Part shown: positions 8,295 to 18,958 of the stretch, piece after piece
How the letters are laid out: each line of letters opens with the position of its first letter
Numbering within the stretch: position 1 is the stretch's first letter
NCBI GenBank assembly: GCA_017509985.1
Contig: JAFWOE010000019.1
Location: forward strand, 30,524-94,523
DNA length: 64,000 nt
Direction: 5' to 3'
Source: Lachnospiraceae bacterium
Lineage (GTDB): Bacteria; Bacillota; Clostridia; Lachnospirales; Lachnospiraceae
The notes under the pieces: generated by a model
What the model saw: only the letters and a program-made list of their open reading frames with translations
Told to the model about the DNA's origin: nothing
Databases searched by the model: none
Made by a program: the position numbers and the translations under genes

Positions 8295-9605
8295 TTAATC
8301 ATTCAAGAAACCCTTGTAATTACGCACTACCATCATGGATTCGATCTGCTTTAACGTATCCAGCGTTACGGATCCGATAATGATCAGCGAGGTTCCGCCG
8401 AATGAAACCGACGCGTTGAATAAACCGTTGAAGATAAACGGAATTACCGCAACGATGCAGAGGCCTGCAGCACCGATGAAGATGACATATTTCAGGACCT
8501 CGCTCAGGTAGTCGGTGGTTGCTTTTCCCGGTCGGATTCCGGGAATGAAACCGCCCTGCTTACGCAGATTGTCCGCTACTTCCATCGGGTTAAAGGTGAT
8601 CGACGTATAGAAGTACGCGAAGAAAATAACCAGCAGGATGTAGATAACAACACCGATCGTAAGGCGCCAGTTGCTCGGGTTGAACCAGTTTCTGGAGCTT
8701 AACGCAGCCATAACGGTTCCCCAGAATCCCGTCGGGCTCTTTCCGACGAACATCGCGATGATACTCGGGAACGACATGAGTGATGACGCGAAGATGATCG
8801 GAATAACGCCGGCCGTGTTGACCTTCAACGGAATATGGGAGGAGTTTCCGCCGACCATACGGCGGCCTGCCATTTTCTTAGAGTACTGGACCGGGATCTT
8901 GCGGGTCGCACCGTTCAGGATCAGGACAAGCACAGTAACAAAGATAATGATCACTGCAATGATGATCCAGGTAAGGGTTGCCCTTGCGATCGTCCTGCCT
9001 GCCGCAAAGTTCTGATGCAGCGTAACCAGATCGGACGGTACCCTGGAAAGGATGTTGATCAGCAGTACCATGGAGATACCGTTTCCGACACCCTTGTCCG
9101 TGATCTGCTCGCCGATCCACATAAGGAATGCGGAACCGGCGGTCAGTGTAGCGACTACAACTACCACATTCAGGAAGTTCATATTCAGGATCAGCTGGTT
9201 TCCGAAGCCGATGCACATGGATATGGACTCGATAAGTGACAGCGCAATGGTCAGGAAACGGGTAACTTTTTCCAGTTTCTTTCTGCCGTCAGGACCTTCC
9301 TTGGCCATCTCCTCCAGCTTGGGAATCGCTATGGTGAGGAGCTGGACAATGATCGATGCGGTAATATACGGCGTAATGCTCAGCGCAAGTATTGAAAAAT
9401 TGCTGAATCCGCCGCCGGTGAATGCATTCAGGAAAGAGAACGCATCATTGGAATTGTTTGCAAAGTAATTGGCAAAAAACGATGCATCAACTCCCGGTAC
9501 CGGAACCTGAGATCCCATACGGATAATGACCAGCGCGATCAGGACATAAATGATCCTGTGTCTGATTTCCTTGATGCGAAACGCATCACGAACAGTATTA
9601 AACAT
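8295..9605 (-). CDS. secY: Protein translocase subunit SecY
   Basis: SecY forms the membrane channel for Sec export and membrane insertion. The 436-residue protein has ten predicted membrane helices, the plug region after residue 60, the motif LSITPYITASIIVQL, the cytoplasmic loop with EGPDGRKKLEKVTR and the late conserved loop RKQGGFIPGIRPG. Its start overlaps the rplO stop (TAATG), giving tight translational coupling. Confidence 0.98.
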   Translation of the reverse strand: MFNTVRDAFRIKEIRHRIIYVLIALVIIRMGSQVPVPGVDASFFANYFANNSNDAFSFLNAFTGGGFSNFSILALSITPYITASIIVQLLTIAIPKLEEMAKEGPDGRKKLEKVTRFLTIALSLIESISMCIGFGNQLILNMNFLNVVVVVATLTAGSAFLMWIGEQITDKGVGNGISMVLLINILSRVPSDLVTLHQNFAAGRTIARATLTWIIIAVIIIFVTVLVLILNGATRKIPVQYSKKMAGRRMVGGNSSHIPLKVNTAGVIPIIFASSLMSFPSIIAMFVGKSPTGFWGTVMAALSSRNWFNPSNWRLTIGVVIYILLVIFFAYFYTSITFNPMEVADNLRKQGGFIPGIRPGKATTDYLSEVLKYVIFIGAAGLCIVAVIPFIFNGLFNASVSFGGTSLIIIGSVTLDTLKQIESMMVVRNYKGFLND

Positions 9606-10045
9606 TAGAATACCTCTACTGTACCGCCTGCAGCTTCAATTTTTGCTTTTGCGCTTTCGCTTACAGCATTCACCTTAACCGTGAACTTCTTTGTAACTTC
9701 ACCGCCGCCGAGGATCTTGACGCCGTCGCGCGGATTGGAAACAAGGCCGCTTTCGATAAGGGTTTCTACCGTAATCTCTGCTCCGTCTTCAAAACGGTCA
9801 AGAGCACCAACGTTGATGCCGATGATCTCTTTGGAGTTTCTGCACTTGAAGCCTCTCTTCGGAAGTCTTCTGTATAAAGGCATCTGGCCGCCTTCAAATC
9901 CGGGGCGCGGAGCTCCAGAACGGGCTTTCTGACCCTTGTGGCCTTTGCCGGCTGTCTTTCCGTTGCCTGAACCGTGTCCGCGGCCTCTGCGGAAGTTATC
10001 ACTCTGCCTGCTTCCTTCAGCCGGAGATAAATTTGATAAATCCAT
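9605..10045 (-). CDS. rplO: 50S ribosomal protein L15
   Basis: L15 is a late-assembly protein of the large subunit with a long glycine- and arginine-rich N-terminal arm that threads through rRNA. The 146-residue product shows that arm ([24 protein letters not shown] in part) and the globular end with IEAAGGTVE. It sits between rpmD and secY. Confidence 0.97.
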   Translation of the reverse strand: MDLSNLSPAEGSRQSDNFRRGRGHGSGNGKTAGKGHKGQKARSGAPRPGFEGGQMPLYRRLPKRGFKCRNSKEIIGINVGALDRFEDGAEITVETLIESGLVSNPRDGVKILGGGEVTKKFTVKVNAVSESAKAKIEAAGGTVEVF

Positions 10046-10056
10046 TGTGTACCTCC

Positions 10057-10239
10057 TTATTCTTCGACCTTCACAAGGTATGATACTTCCCTTACCATCC
10101 CGCGGATCGCGGCATTGTCCGGCATATCAACTGTGTGGTGTAATTTTCTTAAGCCCAGTGCTTCTACGATCTTTCTGTGCTTCGGAACGCAGCCGATGGG
10201 AGATTTTACCAATGTGATTTTAATTCTCTTATCTGACAT
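10057..10239 (-). CDS. rpmD: 50S ribosomal protein L30
   Basis: A 60-residue L30 with the typical start [11 protein letters not shown], the [14 protein letters not shown] segment, and an end at [10 protein letters not shown]. It lies between rpsE (14 nt) and rplO (11 nt) in the normal spc order. Confidence 0.96.
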   Translation of the reverse strand: MSDKRIKITLVKSPIGCVPKHRKIVEALGLRKLHHTVDMPDNAAIRGMVREVSYLVKVEE

Positions 10240-10253
10240 TTCCGTGGCCCTCC

Positions 10254-10763
10254 TTACGCGAATATCTCGCTGACAGATTTTCCGCGGCGTCTTGCGACTT
10301 CTTCAGGAGTCTTAAGCTGCTTTAAGCCTTCAACGGTAGCAAGAACGACGTTCTGCTTGTTGTTGGATCCCTGGGATTTTGCACGGATGTTTCTGATGCC
10401 TGCGAGTTCTACTACGGCACGGGCCGGGCCGCCGGCGATAATACCGGTACCTTCGGGAGCCTTACGCATAAGGACCTGTGCACTGCCGTATTTTCCAATG
10501 TAATCATGAGTGATGGAACCGTTCCTGTCGATCGCTACGGTTACCAGCTTCTTGGTAGCGTCTTCCTTGCCCTTGCGGATCGCTTCGGGAATTTCCGTTG
10601 CTTTTCCGAGGCCTACGCCGACATGGCCGTTCCGGTCTCCAACTACTACTAAGGCAGTAAAACGCATGTTACGTCCACCCTTAACAACTTTAGTTACTCG
10701 TTTGATAGTAACCACTTTTTCCTCGAGCTCAAGTGTGCTCGGATCAATGATTGTGCGTTTCAT
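10254..10763 (-). CDS. rpsE: 30S ribosomal protein S5
   Basis: S5 helps decoding accuracy and forms part of the mRNA entry site. The 169-residue form begins [12 protein letters not shown]; an in-frame upstream start would add 16 codons, but AAGGAAAGGAG lies just before the ATG at 10763. The double-stranded RNA-binding part has [16 protein letters not shown] and the C-terminal half has the conserved [16 protein letters not shown]. Confidence 0.97.
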   Translation of the reverse strand: MKRTIIDPSTLELEEKVVTIKRVTKVVKGGRNMRFTALVVVGDRNGHVGVGLGKATEIPEAIRKGKEDATKKLVTVAIDRNGSITHDYIGKYGSAQVLMRKAPEGTGIIAGGPARAVVELAGIRNIRAKSQGSNNKQNVVLATVEGLKQLKTPEEVARRRGKSVSEIFA

Positions 10764-10779
10764 GTGTTCTCTCCTTTCC

Positions 10780-11148
10780 TTAGAATTTAAGACCGGCTTC
10801 TCTTGCCGCATCTGCGAAGGCTGCGATCTTGCCCTGGTAGATGAATCCGCCGCGGTCGAAAACGACTTCGGTGATTCCGGCTTCTACTGCCTTCTTGCCG
10901 ACAACAGTTCCGAGATAAGCTGCTGCTTCCACATTGTTTGTCTTTTCCAGTTCGCTCTGGACCGCTTTCTGAACTGTGGATGCAGAGACTAATGTATTTC
11001 CTGCCTGATCGTCGATGATCTGTGCATAAAAATGCTTGTCGCTGCGGAATACTGCAAGACGGGGTCTTTCAGCAGTTCCGTTCAGGCGATGGCGAAGTCT
11101 CCAATGCTTTTTACGACGAATCGCGGCTTTAGATGGTTTCCTTATCAT
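10780..11148 (-). CDS. rplR: 50S ribosomal protein L18
   Basis: L18 binds 5S rRNA. The 122-residue product has the basic N-terminus, [18 protein letters not shown] and the C-terminal [25 protein letters not shown] in parts. Gaps to rplF and rpsE are 14 and 16 nt. Confidence 0.97.
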   Translation of the reverse strand: MIRKPSKAAIRRKKHWRLRHRLNGTAERPRLAVFRSDKHFYAQIIDDQAGNTLVSASTVQKAVQSELEKTNNVEAAAYLGTVVGKKAVEAGITEVVFDRGGFIYQGKIAAFADAAREAGLKF

Positions 11149-11162
11149 CGTGGCGTCCTCCT

Positions 11163-11699
11163 TTACTTACCGGCCTTGCCGACTTTACGACGGATTACTT
11201 CATCAGCGTACTTGATGCCCTTGCCCTTATACGGCTCCGGTCTTCTCTTGTCGCGGATCTCTGCTGCGTACTGACCGACTTTTTCCTTGTCGATACCGCT
11301 GATCGTAATCTTGTTGCCATCTACTGAGGACTCCAGTCCTTCCGGATCTATCATCTCAATGGGATGAGAGTATCCGAGGTTGAGAACGAGCTTCTTACCG
11401 TCTTTCTGTGCACGGTAGCCGACGCCGTTGACTTCCAGGACTTTTGTGTACCCCTCGCTGACGCCGACAACCATGTTGTGGATCAGGGAACGGGTAAGGC
11501 CGTGGAAGGATTTCATCTTTTTCAGATCATTCGGTCTGTTAACGATGATCTGATCGCCTTCAACCTTTACTTCCATTTCTGCGGGAAGAACTCTCTGAAG
11601 AGTTCCCTTCGGTCCCTTAACTGTAAGATCATTGCCTTCTTTAAGGTCTACCGTGACTCCGGCCGGGATAGCGACCGGTAATCTTCCGACTCGAGACAT
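11163..11699 (-). CDS. rplF: 50S ribosomal protein L6
   Basis: L6 lies near the factor-binding site of the large subunit. The 178-residue product starts [15 protein letters not shown] and ends with the conserved [19 protein letters not shown] block. Unlike all its neighbours, it is separated from the upstream gene by 240 nt, which hold a hairpin close to its ribosome binding site and a palindromic element. Confidence 0.97.
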   Translation of the reverse strand: MSRVGRLPVAIPAGVTVDLKEGNDLTVKGPKGTLQRVLPAEMEVKVEGDQIIVNRPNDLKKMKSFHGLTRSLIHNMVVGVSEGYTKVLEVNGVGYRAQKDGKKLVLNLGYSHPIEMIDPEGLESSVDGNKITISGIDKEKVGQYAAEIRDKRRPEPYKGKGIKYADEVIRRKVGKAGK

Positions 11700-11734
11700 T
11701 TTTTAATTCCTCCTGAAACTAACTTAGATTTTCG

Positions 11735-11756
11735 GAAAGAGCCTGTATACTCTTTC
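11735..11756 (-). promoter_or_regulatory. Hairpin upstream of rplF
   Basis: GAAAGAG and CTCTTTC form a perfect 7-bp stem with an 8-nt loop about 36 nt before the rplF start. It could protect or control the rplF message after the unusual 240-nt gap. Confidence 0.4.
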
Positions 11757-11935
11757 TGTTTTCAGTTATTTAAAAGCTGCGGATCGCTTCGTGCTTCGCA
11801 CTCCCGCGCTCCCCCAACAGCCATTCGGACTTTTCGTTTTGCTGCGCAAAACCCGTCCTCATGTCTGTTGCGTTTTCAAAAGCATGATCATCCGTCCATG
11901 CAGGCATGTCCGTCTGTTCCTGCTTTCGAAAACAG
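11756..11935. repeat. 180-bp palindromic insertion element between rpsH and rplF
   Basis: The ends are an 8-bp inverted repeat: CTGTTTTC at 11756-11763 and GAAAACAG at 11928-11935. Inside are a perfect 7-bp hairpin (GTTTTGC/GCAAAAC, near 11837-11853) and a GCTTCGTGCTTCGC motif. No protein is apparent. Size, terminal repeats and internal symmetry suggest a small non-autonomous mobile repeat or intergenic palindromic element. Other copies in the genome would confirm it; none was found elsewhere in this window. Confidence 0.5.
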
Positions 11936-11939
11936 CTTT

Positions 11940-12341
11940 TTACCACACGAATGCAAGAACTTCTCCTCCGACCTGAAGCTTTCTTGCTTCACGGTCTGTG
12001 ATCACTCCCTTGTTGGTGGAAATGATGGCTACGCCCATTCCGCCCAGAACTCTGGGAAGTTCATCTTTGTTTACATATACACGAAGGCCGGGCTTGGAGA
12101 TCCTCTTGATGCCGGAGATGATCTTTTCGTTCTTGTCCGCACCGTATTTCAGAGTGATGTGAAGCGTTTTTCCTGCGCCTTCTTCAAGTATTGTATATTT
12201 CGCGATGTATCCTTCGTTTACAAGTATATCTGCGATAGCGGTCTTCATTTTGGATGCCGGAACGTCAACCGTATCATGTTTGGCAGCATTGGCGTTGCGG
12301 ATTCTTGTAAGCATATCTGCAATGGGATCGCTCATGGACAT
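11940..12341 (-). CDS. rpsH: 30S ribosomal protein S8
   Basis: S8 is a primary 16S rRNA-binding protein and, in enterobacteria, the repressor of the spc operon. The 133-residue product has [13 protein letters not shown] at the start and the C-terminal [24 protein letters not shown]. The long gap and palindromic element follow immediately after its stop. Confidence 0.97.
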   Translation of the reverse strand: MSMSDPIADMLTRIRNANAAKHDTVDVPASKMKTAIADILVNEGYIAKYTILEEGAGKTLHITLKYGADKNEKIISGIKRISKPGLRVYVNKDELPRVLGGMGVAIISTNKGVITDREARKLQVGGEVLAFVW

Positions 12342-12365
12342 AATGCGTTTCCTCCTTTTCTTAAC

Positions 12366-12551
12366 TTACCAGCTGGCCTTTTTTACGCCGGGGATCTGGC
12401 CCTTATATGCTAATTCACGGAAACAGATACGGCAGATACCGTACTTTCTCAGATATGCATGGGGACGACCGCAGATTTTGCAGCGATTGTATTCTCTGAC
12501 TGAATATTTTGCCGGGCGTGCCTGCTTGATTTTCATTGCTGTTTTAGCCAT
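12366..12551 (-). CDS. rpsZ: 30S ribosomal protein S14, zinc type (S14Z)
   Basis: A 61-residue short S14 with a zinc knuckle CKIC...CRIC (two CxxC pairs). This is the zinc-dependent form; some bacteria also keep a zinc-free S14 for zinc starvation. The ATG at 12551 ([10 protein letters not shown]) has AAGGAGG upstream; an in-frame start 8 codons earlier lacks support. Confidence 0.97.
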   Translation of the reverse strand: MAKTAMKIKQARPAKYSVREYNRCKICGRPHAYLRKYGICRICFRELAYKGQIPGVKKASW

Positions 12552-12564
12552 GAATTTTTCCTCC

Positions 12565-13104
12565 TTACTTTGCAAACGGCATGTTGAACAGTTTTAACAG
12601 TTCGCGAGCCTCTTCATCGGTCTTCGCGGTGGTAACGAAAACGATATCCATTCCGCGAACCTTATCGATCTTGTCGTACTCGATCTCCGGGAAGATAAGC
12701 TGCTCTTTGATGCCGAGCGCATAGTTTCCTCTGCCGTCGAACGCATTGGGATTGACTCCCCGGAAGTCACGAACACGCGGAAGCGCGAGGTTGATGAGAC
12801 GGTCTGCGAACTCATACATCTTCTCACCGCGGAGAGTGACCTTACAGCCGATCGACATGCCTTCACGAAGCTTGAAGTTCGCTACGGACTTCTTCGCCTT
12901 GGTGATGATCGCCTTCTGGCCGGTGATCTTTTCAAGATCGCTGACTGCGGAATCGAGCACCTTCGCGTTTTCCTTCGCTTCGCCTACGCCCATGTTTACT
13001 ACGATCTTTTCGAGTTTCGGAACTTCCATGATGTTCTTATACCCGAACTTCTTTGTCATGGCATCGACTATCTCGTTTGAATATAATTCTCTATATCTGC
13101 TCAC
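12565..13104 (-). CDS. rplE: 50S ribosomal protein L5
   Basis: L5 binds 5S rRNA and contacts the P-site tRNA. The 179-residue product has VVNMGVGEA near the N-terminus, [29 protein letters not shown] and the C-terminal block [19 protein letters not shown]. Normal order between rplX and rpsZ. Confidence 0.97.
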   Translation of the reverse strand: MSRYRELYSNEIVDAMTKKFGYKNIMEVPKLEKIVVNMGVGEAKENAKVLDSAVSDLEKITGQKAIITKAKKSVANFKLREGMSIGCKVTLRGEKMYEFADRLINLALPRVRDFRGVNPNAFDGRGNYALGIKEQLIFPEIEYDKIDKVRGMDIVFVTTAKTDEEARELLKLFNMPFAK

Positions 13105-13121
13105 TGTATGGCCTCCTTACA

Positions 13122-13430
13122 TCAATCCAGCACATCGCCTGTGCTTTTTGCGATACGTACCTTCTTGCCGTCCTCGACCTTGTATCCGATCCTGGTCGGT
13201 TTTCCCTTATAAAGGTACATAACGTTTGAAAGGTCAATGGGAGCTTCTCTTGTGATGATACCGCCCTGCTGGTTGCGTCCGCTGGGCTTCTCATGCTTCT
13301 TGACCATGTTTACGCCTTCAACGAGTACGCGATTCTTCTTCTGGTCCACAGAAAGAACCTTGCCTTCTTTGTCCTTGTCTTTTCCGGCAATGACTTTGAC
13401 AGTATCGCCTTTTTTAATCTTTACTGACAT
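13122..13430 (-). CDS. rplX: 50S ribosomal protein L24
   Basis: L24 starts large-subunit assembly. The 102-residue protein opens with a KOW motif ([20 protein letters not shown]) and continues with [10 protein letters not shown] and [10 protein letters not shown], all typical. It is 13 nt from rplN and 17 nt from rplE. Confidence 0.97.
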   Translation of the reverse strand: MSVKIKKGDTVKVIAGKDKDKEGKVLSVDQKKNRVLVEGVNMVKKHEKPSGRNQQGGIITREAPIDLSNVMYLYKGKPTRIGYKVEDGKKVRIAKSTGDVLD

Positions 13431-13443
13431 TGTCTGCCTCCTC

Positions 13444-13812
13444 TTATAATACTTCCGGTGCGAGTGATACGATCTTCATGAAATGCTTTTCACGGAGTTC
13501 CCTGGCTACCGGTCCGAAAATACGTGTTCCTCTGGGTGTGTTGTCCTCTTTAAGGATAACGGCTGCATTCTCATCGAAACGGATGTAGGACCCGTCTTTT
13601 CTGTGCGCGCCTTTTACGGTACGTACAACGACTGCCTTGACTACATCGCCCTTCTTTACCATTCCGCCGGGGGTTGCATCCTTGACGGTAGCGGTAATGA
13701 TATCTCCGATGTTTGCATATCTTCTTTTTGAGCCGCCCATAACGCGAATGCAAAGAATCTCTTTGGCACCGGTATTGTCAGCAACTCTGAGTCTGCTTTC
13801 CTGTTGAATCAT
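13444..13812 (-). CDS. rplN: 50S ribosomal protein L14
   Basis: L14 sits at the subunit interface near bridge B8. The 122-residue product starts [18 protein letters not shown], carries [11 protein letters not shown], and ends with [22 protein letters not shown], matching the family end to end. Confidence 0.98.
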   Translation of the reverse strand: MIQQESRLRVADNTGAKEILCIRVMGGSKRRYANIGDIITATVKDATPGGMVKKGDVVKAVVVRTVKGAHRKDGSYIRFDENAAVILKEDNTPRGTRIFGPVARELREKHFMKIVSLAPEVL

Positions 13813-13838
13813 ACTGGTATTCCTCCCTGCATTCCTGA

Positions 13839-14096
13839 TTATTTAGCCTTCTCTAAAACTTCTACAAGACGCCATCTCTTATCTTTGGAAAGCGGTCTTG
13901 TTTCCATGACTCTTACAGTGTCGCCTTCGTTGCAGATGTTCTCTGCATCATGTGCCTTAAGCTTGTAGGTCCTTGTTACGATCTTATGATAAAGCGGATG
14001 CTCTACACGGTTTTCAACTGCAACAACGATCGTCTTATCCATCTTATTGCTTACGACTTTTCCGACACGTGTTTTTCTAAGATTTCTTTCTTCCAC
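13839..14096 (-). CDS. rpsQ: 30S ribosomal protein S17
   Basis: S17 is an early 16S rRNA-binding protein with an OB fold. The 85-residue product has [34 protein letters not shown] and the end [19 protein letters not shown] in parts. Gaps of 26-29 nt to rplN and rpmC. Confidence 0.97.
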   Translation of the reverse strand: MEERNLRKTRVGKVVSNKMDKTIVVAVENRVEHPLYHKIVTRTYKLKAHDAENICNEGDTVRVMETRPLSKDKRWRLVEVLEKAK

Positions 14097-14125
14097 GATT
14101 GTCTCCTTTCGTCACCAAACCCCTG

Positions 14126-14335
14126 TTAGTTGGCTGAATTCTCTTTCTGTGCCATTACAGTTGAAATCCTTGCAATATTCTTGCGTACCTCAGCGATACG
14201 GCTCGTATTGTCCAGCTGATTGGTGGCATTCTGGAATCTGAGATTGAAAAGTTCCTTCTTGGCAGCAACGAGTTCTTCTCTGAGCTCTACTGCGGATTTT
14301 GTCTTAATATCTTCAAGGTATTTTCTTCTTTTCAT
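14126..14335 (-). CDS. rpmC: 50S ribosomal protein L29
   Basis: L29 is a two-helix protein near the exit tunnel. The 69-residue product has the signature [12 protein letters not shown] followed by ARISTVM. Its ATG overlaps the rplP stop by 4 nt (ATGA), so the two are translationally coupled. Confidence 0.96.
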   Translation of the reverse strand: MKRRKYLEDIKTKSAVELREELVAAKKELFNLRFQNATNQLDNTSRIAEVRKNIARISTVMAQKENSAN

Positions 14336-14763
14336 TCGTTTTCACCGCCTTCCAGGTCTGCACGGGACGCGATCTTGCAGCTGCAGGGAAGCTTGTGCAT
14401 TGCAAGACGAAGAGCCTCACGCGCTTCTTCTTCCGGTACTCCGGCAAGTTCGAACATGACACGGCCCGGCTTAACAACTGCTACCCAGTACTCAACGGCA
14501 CCTTTACCTTTACCCATTCGGGTTTCAGCCGGAGTCTTGGTAACCGGCTTATCCGGGAAGATCTTGATCCATACTTTACCGCCACGCTTGATGGAACGTG
14601 TCATGGCAACACGGGCTGCCTCGATCTGGTTGGAGCGGATCCAGCAGGGCTCCATCGCTACCAGACCGTACTCTCCGTATGTGATCTTGTTGCCGCGGAG
14701 AGCTTTTCCTCTCATGGTACCGCGGAACTGCTTACGATGTTTTACTCTTTTAGGCATTAACAT
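14332..14763 (-). CDS. rplP: 50S ribosomal protein L16
   Basis: L16 helps place tRNA in the A and P sites. The 143-residue product starts [15 protein letters not shown], the expected N-terminus (the family has MLxPKR), so the first of two close ATGs is used. The core [22 protein letters not shown] is seen as [16 protein letters not shown] plus [13 protein letters not shown]. The start is 2 nt from rpsC. Confidence 0.97.
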   Translation of the reverse strand: MLMPKRVKHRKQFRGTMRGKALRGNKITYGEYGLVAMEPCWIRSNQIEAARVAMTRSIKRGGKVWIKIFPDKPVTKTPAETRMGKGKGAVEYWVAVVKPGRVMFELAGVPEEEAREALRLAMHKLPCSCKIASRADLEGGENE

Positions 14764-14765
14764 AA

Positions 14766-15422
14766 TTATTTACCGCTCCCTTCCTTTTTTCCTTTGGCAG
14801 GAAGTACTTCGCCGTTGTAGACCCAGGCCTTAACGCCGACTTTGCCATAGGTTGTATCCGCTTCGGCAAATCCGTAGTCGATATCTGCCCTTAAAGTCTG
14901 AAGCGGAATGGTTCCTTCGCTGTAAAACTCTGAACGTGCGATATCTGCTCCGCCGAGACGTCCGGATACGCAGGTCTTGATCCCGAGGGCACCGGAGCGC
15001 ATGGTGCGCTGCATAGCGGATTTCATGGCACGGCGGAAGGACACACGGTTCTCAAGCTGAAGCGCAATGTTCTCTGCAACGAGCTGTGCATCACGATCCG
15101 GTCTTTTGATCTCTTTGATGTCGATCAGAACGCGCTTGCCGATATACTTGGAAAGATCGTTCTTGATCTTTTCGATCTCGGAGCCGCCCTTTCCGATAAC
15201 GATACCGGGCTTTGCGGTGTAGAGGATCACACGGATCTTCTCAGAAGCTCTTTCGATCTCTATTTTGGAAACTCCGGCGGTATAAAGTCTCTTCTTCAGA
15301 TATTCTCTGATCTTGTAGTCTTCTACCAGGTAATCTGCAAATTCTTTCTCTGCATACCATTTGGAATCCCACTCTTTAATAATTCCGACCCTTAAGCCAT
15401 GCGGATTAACTTTCTGTCCCAT
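14766..15422 (-). CDS. rpsC: 30S ribosomal protein S3
   Basis: S3 lines the mRNA entry channel. The 218-residue product has [13 protein letters not shown], the KH domain [15 protein letters not shown], and the C-terminal domain with [13 protein letters not shown]. Length and motifs are normal. Confidence 0.98.
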   Translation of the reverse strand: MGQKVNPHGLRVGIIKEWDSKWYAEKEFADYLVEDYKIREYLKKRLYTAGVSKIEIERASEKIRVILYTAKPGIVIGKGGSEIEKIKNDLSKYIGKRVLIDIKEIKRPDRDAQLVAENIALQLENRVSFRRAMKSAMQRTMRSGALGIKTCVSGRLGGADIARSEFYSEGTIPLQTLRADIDYGFAEADTTYGKVGVKAWVYNGEVLPAKGKKEGSGK

Positions 15423-15433
15423 CTTTGTCCTCC

Positions 15434-15823
15434 TTATCTTTCATCCAGAACGATGGTAATGTGGCTTGTGCGTTTCTCGATCCTGTAAGCTCTTCCCTGG
15501 GCCCTGGGCTGGATCCTCTTTAAGGTCGTAGCTTTATTCGCGTAACACTCGGCTACATACAGATTGGCTCTTGAAAGGCCGTTGTTGTTCTGTGCATTGG
15601 CTATTGCCGATTCCAGCAGTTTCTTGATAACTCTGGATGCATTTCTCGGATTGTAGGAAACGATACCGAGCGCGGTATTGACATCTTTGCCGCGGATCGC
15701 ATCCAGTACGTAGCATGCTTTCTGTACCGGAACCCTCGCATAGGATAATTTCGCGGAAGGTCTGGTATCTCTCATTTCTTCATTTCTTGTACGTTTGTAC
15801 TGACTTCTATGTCCTTTTGACAT
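15434..15823 (-). CDS. rplV: 50S ribosomal protein L22
   Basis: L22 has a long hairpin lining the exit tunnel, a site of macrolide resistance changes. The 129-residue protein shows [23 protein letters not shown] and the tunnel hairpin ending [18 protein letters not shown]. Eleven nt to rpsC. Confidence 0.97.
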   Translation of the reverse strand: MSKGHRSQYKRTRNEEMRDTRPSAKLSYARVPVQKACYVLDAIRGKDVNTALGIVSYNPRNASRVIKKLLESAIANAQNNNGLSRANLYVAECYANKATTLKRIQPRAQGRAYRIEKRTSHITIVLDER

Positions 15824-15842
15824 TGTTTAAATACCTCCTTCC

Positions 15843-16118
15843 TTATCTGGATTTCTTTTCGTCCTTGCCGTGGCCTCTGTAGGTCCTGGTTGCGACGAAT
15901 TCCCCTAATTTATGTCCTACCATATCCTCGGTAACATATACCGGAACATGCTTGCGTCCGTCATGAACTGCGATGGTATGTCCCACAAATGAAGGGAAGA
16001 TAGTGGAACGGCGTGACCATGTTCTGATGACTGTCTTGTCACCCGATGCGTTTGCTGCGTCTACTTTTTTAAGAAGACTCTTATCTGCAAATGGTCCTTT
16101 TTTAAGTGAACGGCTCAT
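15843..16118 (-). CDS. rpsS: 30S ribosomal protein S19
   Basis: S19 lies in the head of the small subunit. The 91-residue product has [42 protein letters not shown] in parts, and the end [15 protein letters not shown], matching the whole family length. Confidence 0.98.
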   Translation of the reverse strand: MSRSLKKGPFADKSLLKKVDAANASGDKTVIRTWSRRSTIFPSFVGHTIAVHDGRKHVPVYVTEDMVGHKLGEFVATRTYRGHGKDEKKSR

Positions 16119-16129
16119 GTTTCTCCTCC

Positions 16130-16975
16130 TTACTTACTCAACTGTCTGCCATCGCGACGGCGGATGATGTACTTGTTGGACTGTTTGTTCTTCTTCCTTG
16201 TCTTGAGACCAAGAGCCGGCTTGCCCCACGGTGTGCACGGACCCGGACGTCCGATCGGTGCGCGTCCTTCGCCGCCGCCGTGCGGATGGTCATTCGGGTT
16301 CATAACGGAACCGCGGACCGTAGGACGGATACCCATGTGACGTTTTCTTCCGGCCTTACCGATGTTGATCAGGCTGTGCTCTCCGTTTCCGACAACGCCG
16401 ATCGTAGCGCGGCAGTTGATCGGAACCATTCTCATTTCTCCGGAGGGGAGACGAAGCGTGGCGTATTTGCCTTCCTTCGCCATGAGCTGAGCGCTGTTTC
16501 CGGCGGAACGGACCATCTGGCCGCCCTTTCCGGGATGAAGCTCGATATTGTGCACCAGGGCACCGATCGGGACATTCTCAAGCGGCAGGCAGTTGCCTGT
16601 TCTTGCCTCGGCTTCCGGACCGTTCATTACGGTCATGCCGACCTTGAGGCCTTCCGGCGCGATGATGTAGGATTTCAGTCCGTCTGCGTAGCAGATGAGC
16701 GCGATGTTCGCGGAACGGTTCGGATCGTATTCGATCGCCTTGACTGTTGCAGGGATTCCGTCCTTGAAGCGCTTGAAATCGATGATCCTGTATTTCTGTC
16801 TGTTCCCGCCGCCTTTATGACGAACGGTGATTTTACCCTGGCTGTTGCGGCCGGCATTCTTTTTCTTGGAAGCCAGCAGTGATTTCTCCGGCGTGGTCTT
16901 GGTGATCTCGGAGAAATCAGATCCCGTCATGTGTCTGCGTGACGGTGTATAAGGATTATATGTTTTAATTCCCAT
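16130..16975 (-). CDS. rplB: 50S ribosomal protein L2
   Basis: L2 is essential for peptidyl transfer and subunit joining. The 281-residue product has the RNA-binding N-domain ([16 protein letters not shown]), [14 protein letters not shown], and the C-terminal [23 protein letters not shown] in parts, including the conserved His. It follows rplW by 19 nt. Confidence 0.98.
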   Translation of the reverse strand: MGIKTYNPYTPSRRHMTGSDFSEITKTTPEKSLLASKKKNAGRNSQGKITVRHKGGGNRQKYRIIDFKRFKDGIPATVKAIEYDPNRSANIALICYADGLKSYIIAPEGLKVGMTVMNGPEAEARTGNCLPLENVPIGALVHNIELHPGKGGQMVRSAGNSAQLMAKEGKYATLRLPSGEMRMVPINCRATIGVVGNGEHSLINIGKAGRKRHMGIRPTVRGSVMNPNDHPHGGGEGRAPIGRPGPCTPWGKPALGLKTRKKNKQSNKYIIRRRDGRQLSK

Positions 16976-16994
16976 TGTGATCTTCTCCTTTCAA

Positions 16995-17294
16995 TTACAG
17001 ACCCTGGAAGAGTTCGATCTCTTTGCTGTCCGGTGTCAGAGTAACGACTGCCTTTTTGGTCTTGGCGGTTCTTCCGTAGATATAACCGCGGCGTTTTTTC
17101 TTTCCGTTCAGGTTCATTGTGCTGACGCTCTTGACCTTGACTCCGTCGAACATCTTTTCAACAGCTTCTTTGATCATGGTCTTGTTTGCGTCGGGATGTA
17201 CCTGGAATGTGTATTTCATTGCTGCCATCTCGCCCATGCTCTTCTCGGTGATGAGAGGTTTCTGGATGACATCGTAGTACTGTATGTTTGCCAT
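16995..17294 (-). CDS. rplW: 50S ribosomal protein L23
   Basis: L23 surrounds the exit tunnel and docks trigger factor and SRP. The 99-residue product has [11 protein letters not shown] near the N-terminus, the [16 protein letters not shown] helix and the [17 protein letters not shown] strand. Its start overlaps the rplD stop by 1 nt (TAATG). Confidence 0.97.
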   Translation of the reverse strand: MANIQYYDVIQKPLITEKSMGEMAAMKYTFQVHPDANKTMIKEAVEKMFDGVKVKSVSTMNLNGKKKRRGYIYGRTAKTKKAVVTLTPDSKEIELFQGL

Positions 17295-17914
17295 TATGCG
17301 TACACCTCCTCGATTGCAGCTACGCTGCTCTTCGTTGCAACGAGCGTTCCGTAGCGGAGCATGTCATAGACATTGATGCCTGCCGGAGAGATCGTTTCAA
17401 CATCGGCTAAGTTCCTTGCTGAAAGAACTACGTTCTCGGAGTCTTCCCCAACGATAAAGAGTGCGTTATCGATGTTGAGGTTCTTGAGGACCGCTTCCAT
17501 CTTCTTGGTCTTGATCTCATCGAATTTGAGATCGTCGAGAACGATGAAGTTGTTCTCTGCGAGTTTTTCGGTAAGAACGGACTTGATCGCAAGTCTCTTT
17601 TCTTTCTTGTTCATCTTCTGAGAGTAATCTCTGGGGACCGGAGCGAATACAACGCCGCCGCCTTTCCACTGCGGTGCACGGATCGAACCCTGGCGGGCAT
17701 GTCCTGTACCCTTCTGTCTCCACGGCTTTCTGCCGCCTCCGCTTACTTCAGAGCGGGTCTTGGCTTTCTGCGTGCCCTGACGTCTGTTGGCCAGATGCTG
17801 CACAACTGCCTGATGAACGAGATGATCGTTTACTTCTACGCCGAATATTGCATCGGAAAGCTCCATAGTATCTACTTCTGCGCCTTCCATATTATAAACT
17901 GTAACTTTTGCCAT
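17294..17914 (-). CDS. rplD: 50S ribosomal protein L4
   Basis: L4 reaches into the exit tunnel; in gamma-proteobacteria it also represses the S10 operon. The 206-residue product has [25 protein letters not shown], seen in parts as [13 protein letters not shown], and [21 protein letters not shown]. It is coupled to rplW downstream. Confidence 0.97.
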   Translation of the reverse strand: MAKVTVYNMEGAEVDTMELSDAIFGVEVNDHLVHQAVVQHLANRRQGTQKAKTRSEVSGGGRKPWRQKGTGHARQGSIRAPQWKGGGVVFAPVPRDYSQKMNKKEKRLAIKSVLTEKLAENNFIVLDDLKFDEIKTKKMEAVLKNLNIDNALFIVGEDSENVVLSARNLADVETISPAGINVYDMLRYGTLVATKSSVAAIEEVYA

Positions 17915-17937
17915 TTAAGTGCTCCTCCTTTCTGTGA

Positions 17938-18573
17938 TCAATGAGCAGCCTTAACGGACTCACGAATTGTCACCAGGGACTTTTTCGGTCCCGGCACGGA
18001 ACCCTTAACGAGCAACAGATTGTTTTCTGCATCTACAGAAACGATTTCCAGATTCTGGACAGTGACTTTCACATTGCCCATCTGTCCGGGCATATGCTTT
18101 CCTTTGAAAACACGGCTGGGATCGGATGCGGAACCGTTGGAACCGGCATGACGATGATATTTGGAACCGTGCTTCATGGGTCCTCTGTGCTGTCCGAAAC
18201 GCTTGATCGCGCCCTGGAAGCCTTTACCCTTGCTGATCGCAGTCGCATCGACTTTGTCTCCCGCCTGGAAGATGTCCGCCTTGATCTCCTGCTTTACTTC
18301 GTATTCTTCAGCGTCTTCGAACCTGAACTCGGCAAGGTATCTCTTATAAGGGATCTCTGCCTTGTCAAATACGCCTTTTTCCGGCTGGGTAAGAAGTTTT
18401 TCACGAATGTCTTCGTAACCTACCTGGATTGCACTGTAACCGTCGTTCTCGACTGTCTTGACCTGTGTAACAACACAGGGGCCGGCCTGAAGAACGGTCA
18501 CCGGAGTAAGAACTCCGTCTTCGTTGAAGATCTGGGTCATTCCGATCTTCGTAGCTAAAATAGCTTTCTTCAT
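17938..18573 (-). CDS. rplC: 50S ribosomal protein L3
   Basis: L3 is placed near the peptidyl transferase centre. The 211-residue product starts [16 protein letters not shown] at 18573 (AGGAGG upstream; a 15-codon upstream extension has no support) and carries [26 protein letters not shown] in parts plus the [15 protein letters not shown] loop. Confidence 0.97.
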   Translation of the reverse strand: MKKAILATKIGMTQIFNEDGVLTPVTVLQAGPCVVTQVKTVENDGYSAIQVGYEDIREKLLTQPEKGVFDKAEIPYKRYLAEFRFEDAEEYEVKQEIKADIFQAGDKVDATAISKGKGFQGAIKRFGQHRGPMKHGSKYHRHAGSNGSASDPSRVFKGKHMPGQMGNVKVTVQNLEIVSVDAENNLLLVKGSVPGPKKSLVTIRESVKAAH

Positions 18574-18646
18574 TAATATTTCCTCCTGTTTTCTACAGCG
18601 GAGCCCCGTAAGGCTCATTCTAGTTAACAGTAATTGTTAACCGTAA

Positions 18647-18958
18647 TTACTTCTGCTTGATCTCGATGAATACTCCTGCGGGCATTTCCAGTCTGGAAAG
18701 AGCGTCGACTGTCTTCTGGGTGGGTCCGATGATGTCGATCAGCCTTTTATGCGTTCTCTGCTCGAACTGCTCACGGGAATCCTTATACTTATGAACCGCG
18801 CGAAGGATCGTAACCACTTCTTTTTTAGTAGGAAGCGGAACCGGTCCGCTGACCTGCGCGCCCGTCTTTTTAACGGTGTCCACGATCTTTGCAGCCGATG
18901 AGTCAACAAGCTGGTGCTCATACGCCTTGAGGATTATCCTCATTACCTGATTAGCCAT
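18647..18958 (-). CDS. rpsJ: 30S ribosomal protein S10
   Basis: S10 is a 30S head protein and the NusE antitermination factor. The 103-residue product starts at the ATG at 18958 ([24 protein letters not shown] upstream) and has [16 protein letters not shown] and [13 protein letters not shown]. It is the first gene of the operon and is preceded by a long structured leader. Confidence 0.98.
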   Translation of the reverse strand: MANQVMRIILKAYEHQLVDSSAAKIVDTVKKTGAQVSGPVPLPTKKEVVTILRAVHKYKDSREQFEQRTHKRLIDIIGPTQKTVDALSRLEMPAGVFIEIKQK

